A DNA stretch of 64,000 bases. Origin: Bacillota bacterium (lineage in GTDB: Bacteria > Bacillota > Desulfotomaculia > Desulfotomaculales > VENG01). Below are positions 63,641 through 64,000 of the stretch, piece after piece. Below the pieces are notes generated by a model. It was given only the letters and a program-made list of their open reading frames with translations, was not told where the DNA came from and did no database searches. The stretch spans positions 25,678-89,677 of the forward strand of contig VENG01000042.1 of NCBI GenBank assembly GCA_009711705.1, read 5' to 3'. Numbering within the stretch: position 1 is the stretch's first letter; each line of letters starts with the position of its first letter. The position numbers and the translations under genes were made by a program.

Positions 63641-63880
63641 ATGACCAGGGGGGACGGTTCTTAAAGGGTCCAATCGGAAGTTTTGGCAAGAAAAGAGGCT
63701 CAAACATCAGGTAATCCCTGGTTTTGAGCCTTAATCGTTGATAACGCGTAATAACTCCCTCGCCAAAATTTTTGATTGCCTCAGAAGAATGAAGTCGCGC
63801 CTGCTCCCAGCTATGGGAATTCAATCTTTTCAGCAGCCGCTAAAAAAATTTCTTTCAAAGGAAGGACTTTTAGTGCGATT
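63641..63880 (-). other. Possible transposase-like remnant
   Basis: A minus-strand frame (up to about 63824) reads HSWEQARLHSSEAIKNFG...YQRLRLKTRDYLMFEP and runs into the 3' end of rdrB. It has no ribosome binding site and resembles the tail of a mobile-element protein only in its composition. I cannot name a family. A hairpin (GGCTCAAA...TTTGAGCC, 63698-63732) may terminate rdrB. Confidence 0.3.
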
Positions 63881-64000
63881 GTCAAGAGAATTGTGAGCCA
63901 CTCGCCAGGAAAATATTGAGCCACTAACGCTGATAAAAAAGTGAGCCACTTTTGGAAAAGCGCTGAGAAAATATTGAGCCACTTTTTATATTCATTTTTA
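63881..64000 (+). mobile_element. Probable end of an IS21-like element (continues past the window)
   Basis: Four copies of TGAGCCACT (63894-63902, 63917-63925, 63942-63950, 63975-63983), spaced 23-33 bases, each preceded by AAT, ATT or AAG. The outer sequence begins TGTCAAGAG. Repeated terminal binding sites and a TG at the tip are features of IS21-family ends; no istA/istB codons are visible before the window stops. Confidence 0.45.

Noticed and set aside
63468..63824. 118-codon minus-strand frame
   Set aside because: About half is antisense to the rdrB 3' end, it has no ribosome binding site, and no family is recognised.
1..64000. CRISPR array, tRNA or rRNA genes
   Set aside because: No regularly spaced direct repeats of array type and no recognisable tRNA cloverleaf or rRNA segment were seen by eye; a covariance search would be needed to be sure about tRNA.

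Overview
The window reads as a chromosomal segment of an anaerobic, spore-forming Firmicute of the Desulfotomaculum/Peptococcaceae kind. Evidence: SpoVT, Spo0M, a SpoIIM-like protein and a sporulation-type PAS histidine kinase; anaerobic sulfite reductase AsrABC; hybrid cluster protein; desulfoferrodoxin, rubredoxin and rubrerythrin; and a corrinoid methyltransferase set with its reductive activator. The genus is an inference from gene content; no rRNA or tRNA gene was seen.

Layout. 1-2.9 kb: end of an ABC exporter, then arsR-arsM (arsenic sensing and methylation) and a small membrane protein. 3-8 kb (minus): a stalk-domain secreted protein, a YtrA-type GntR/ABC operon and a membrane-anchored protein. 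8-13.7 kb: DRTGG/BioD-like protein, glutamate dehydrogenase, SpoIIM-like protein and two HExxH proteins. 13.7-16.6 kb (minus): asrABC. 16.8-20.1 kb: glycine betaine ABC transporter. 20.2-23.5 kb: cold shock protein, ferritin-like protein, FAD oxidoreductase, a 35-residue membrane peptide and spoVT. 23.8-28.6 kb: MttB-family methyltransferase, corrinoid protein, MetH-activation-like protein and RACo-type activator. Together with the transporter this suggests uptake and demethylation of a quaternary amine. 28.6-31.4 kb: beta-propeller lipoprotein, RarD and a small protein. 31.6-36.7 kb: a liv branched-chain amino acid ABC operon behind an unusual T-box leader with two terminator/antiterminator modules. 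36.8-45 kb: Spo0M, two histidine kinases, a response regulator, GIY-YIG and YhaM-type nucleases, and two copies of a structured intergenic repeat. 45-49.4 kb: SOD, rubrerythrin, rubredoxin, desulfoferrodoxin, a Cys-rich protein and hcp, an oxidative/nitrosative stress block.

49.5-64 kb is a visibly more AT-rich accessory island: IS remnants, a DUF5677-like gene, a broken UPF0489-like gene, an unrecognised HEIRH-motif protein, a Hachiman system (HamA, HamB), a decayed tyrosine recombinase, a RADAR system (RdrA ATPase, RdrB adenosine deaminase), and at the right edge what looks like the end of an IS21-type element. Hachiman and RADAR are known antiphage systems. The unexplained pair at 50.4-53.1 kb is the best candidate here for something undescribed.

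A second theme is translation initiation. Three genes have a strong Shine-Dalgarno placed 5-7 bases before an in-frame CTG, with no conventional start at good spacing. One gene has a GTG buried inside its Shine-Dalgarno, and arsR appears to be leaderless.
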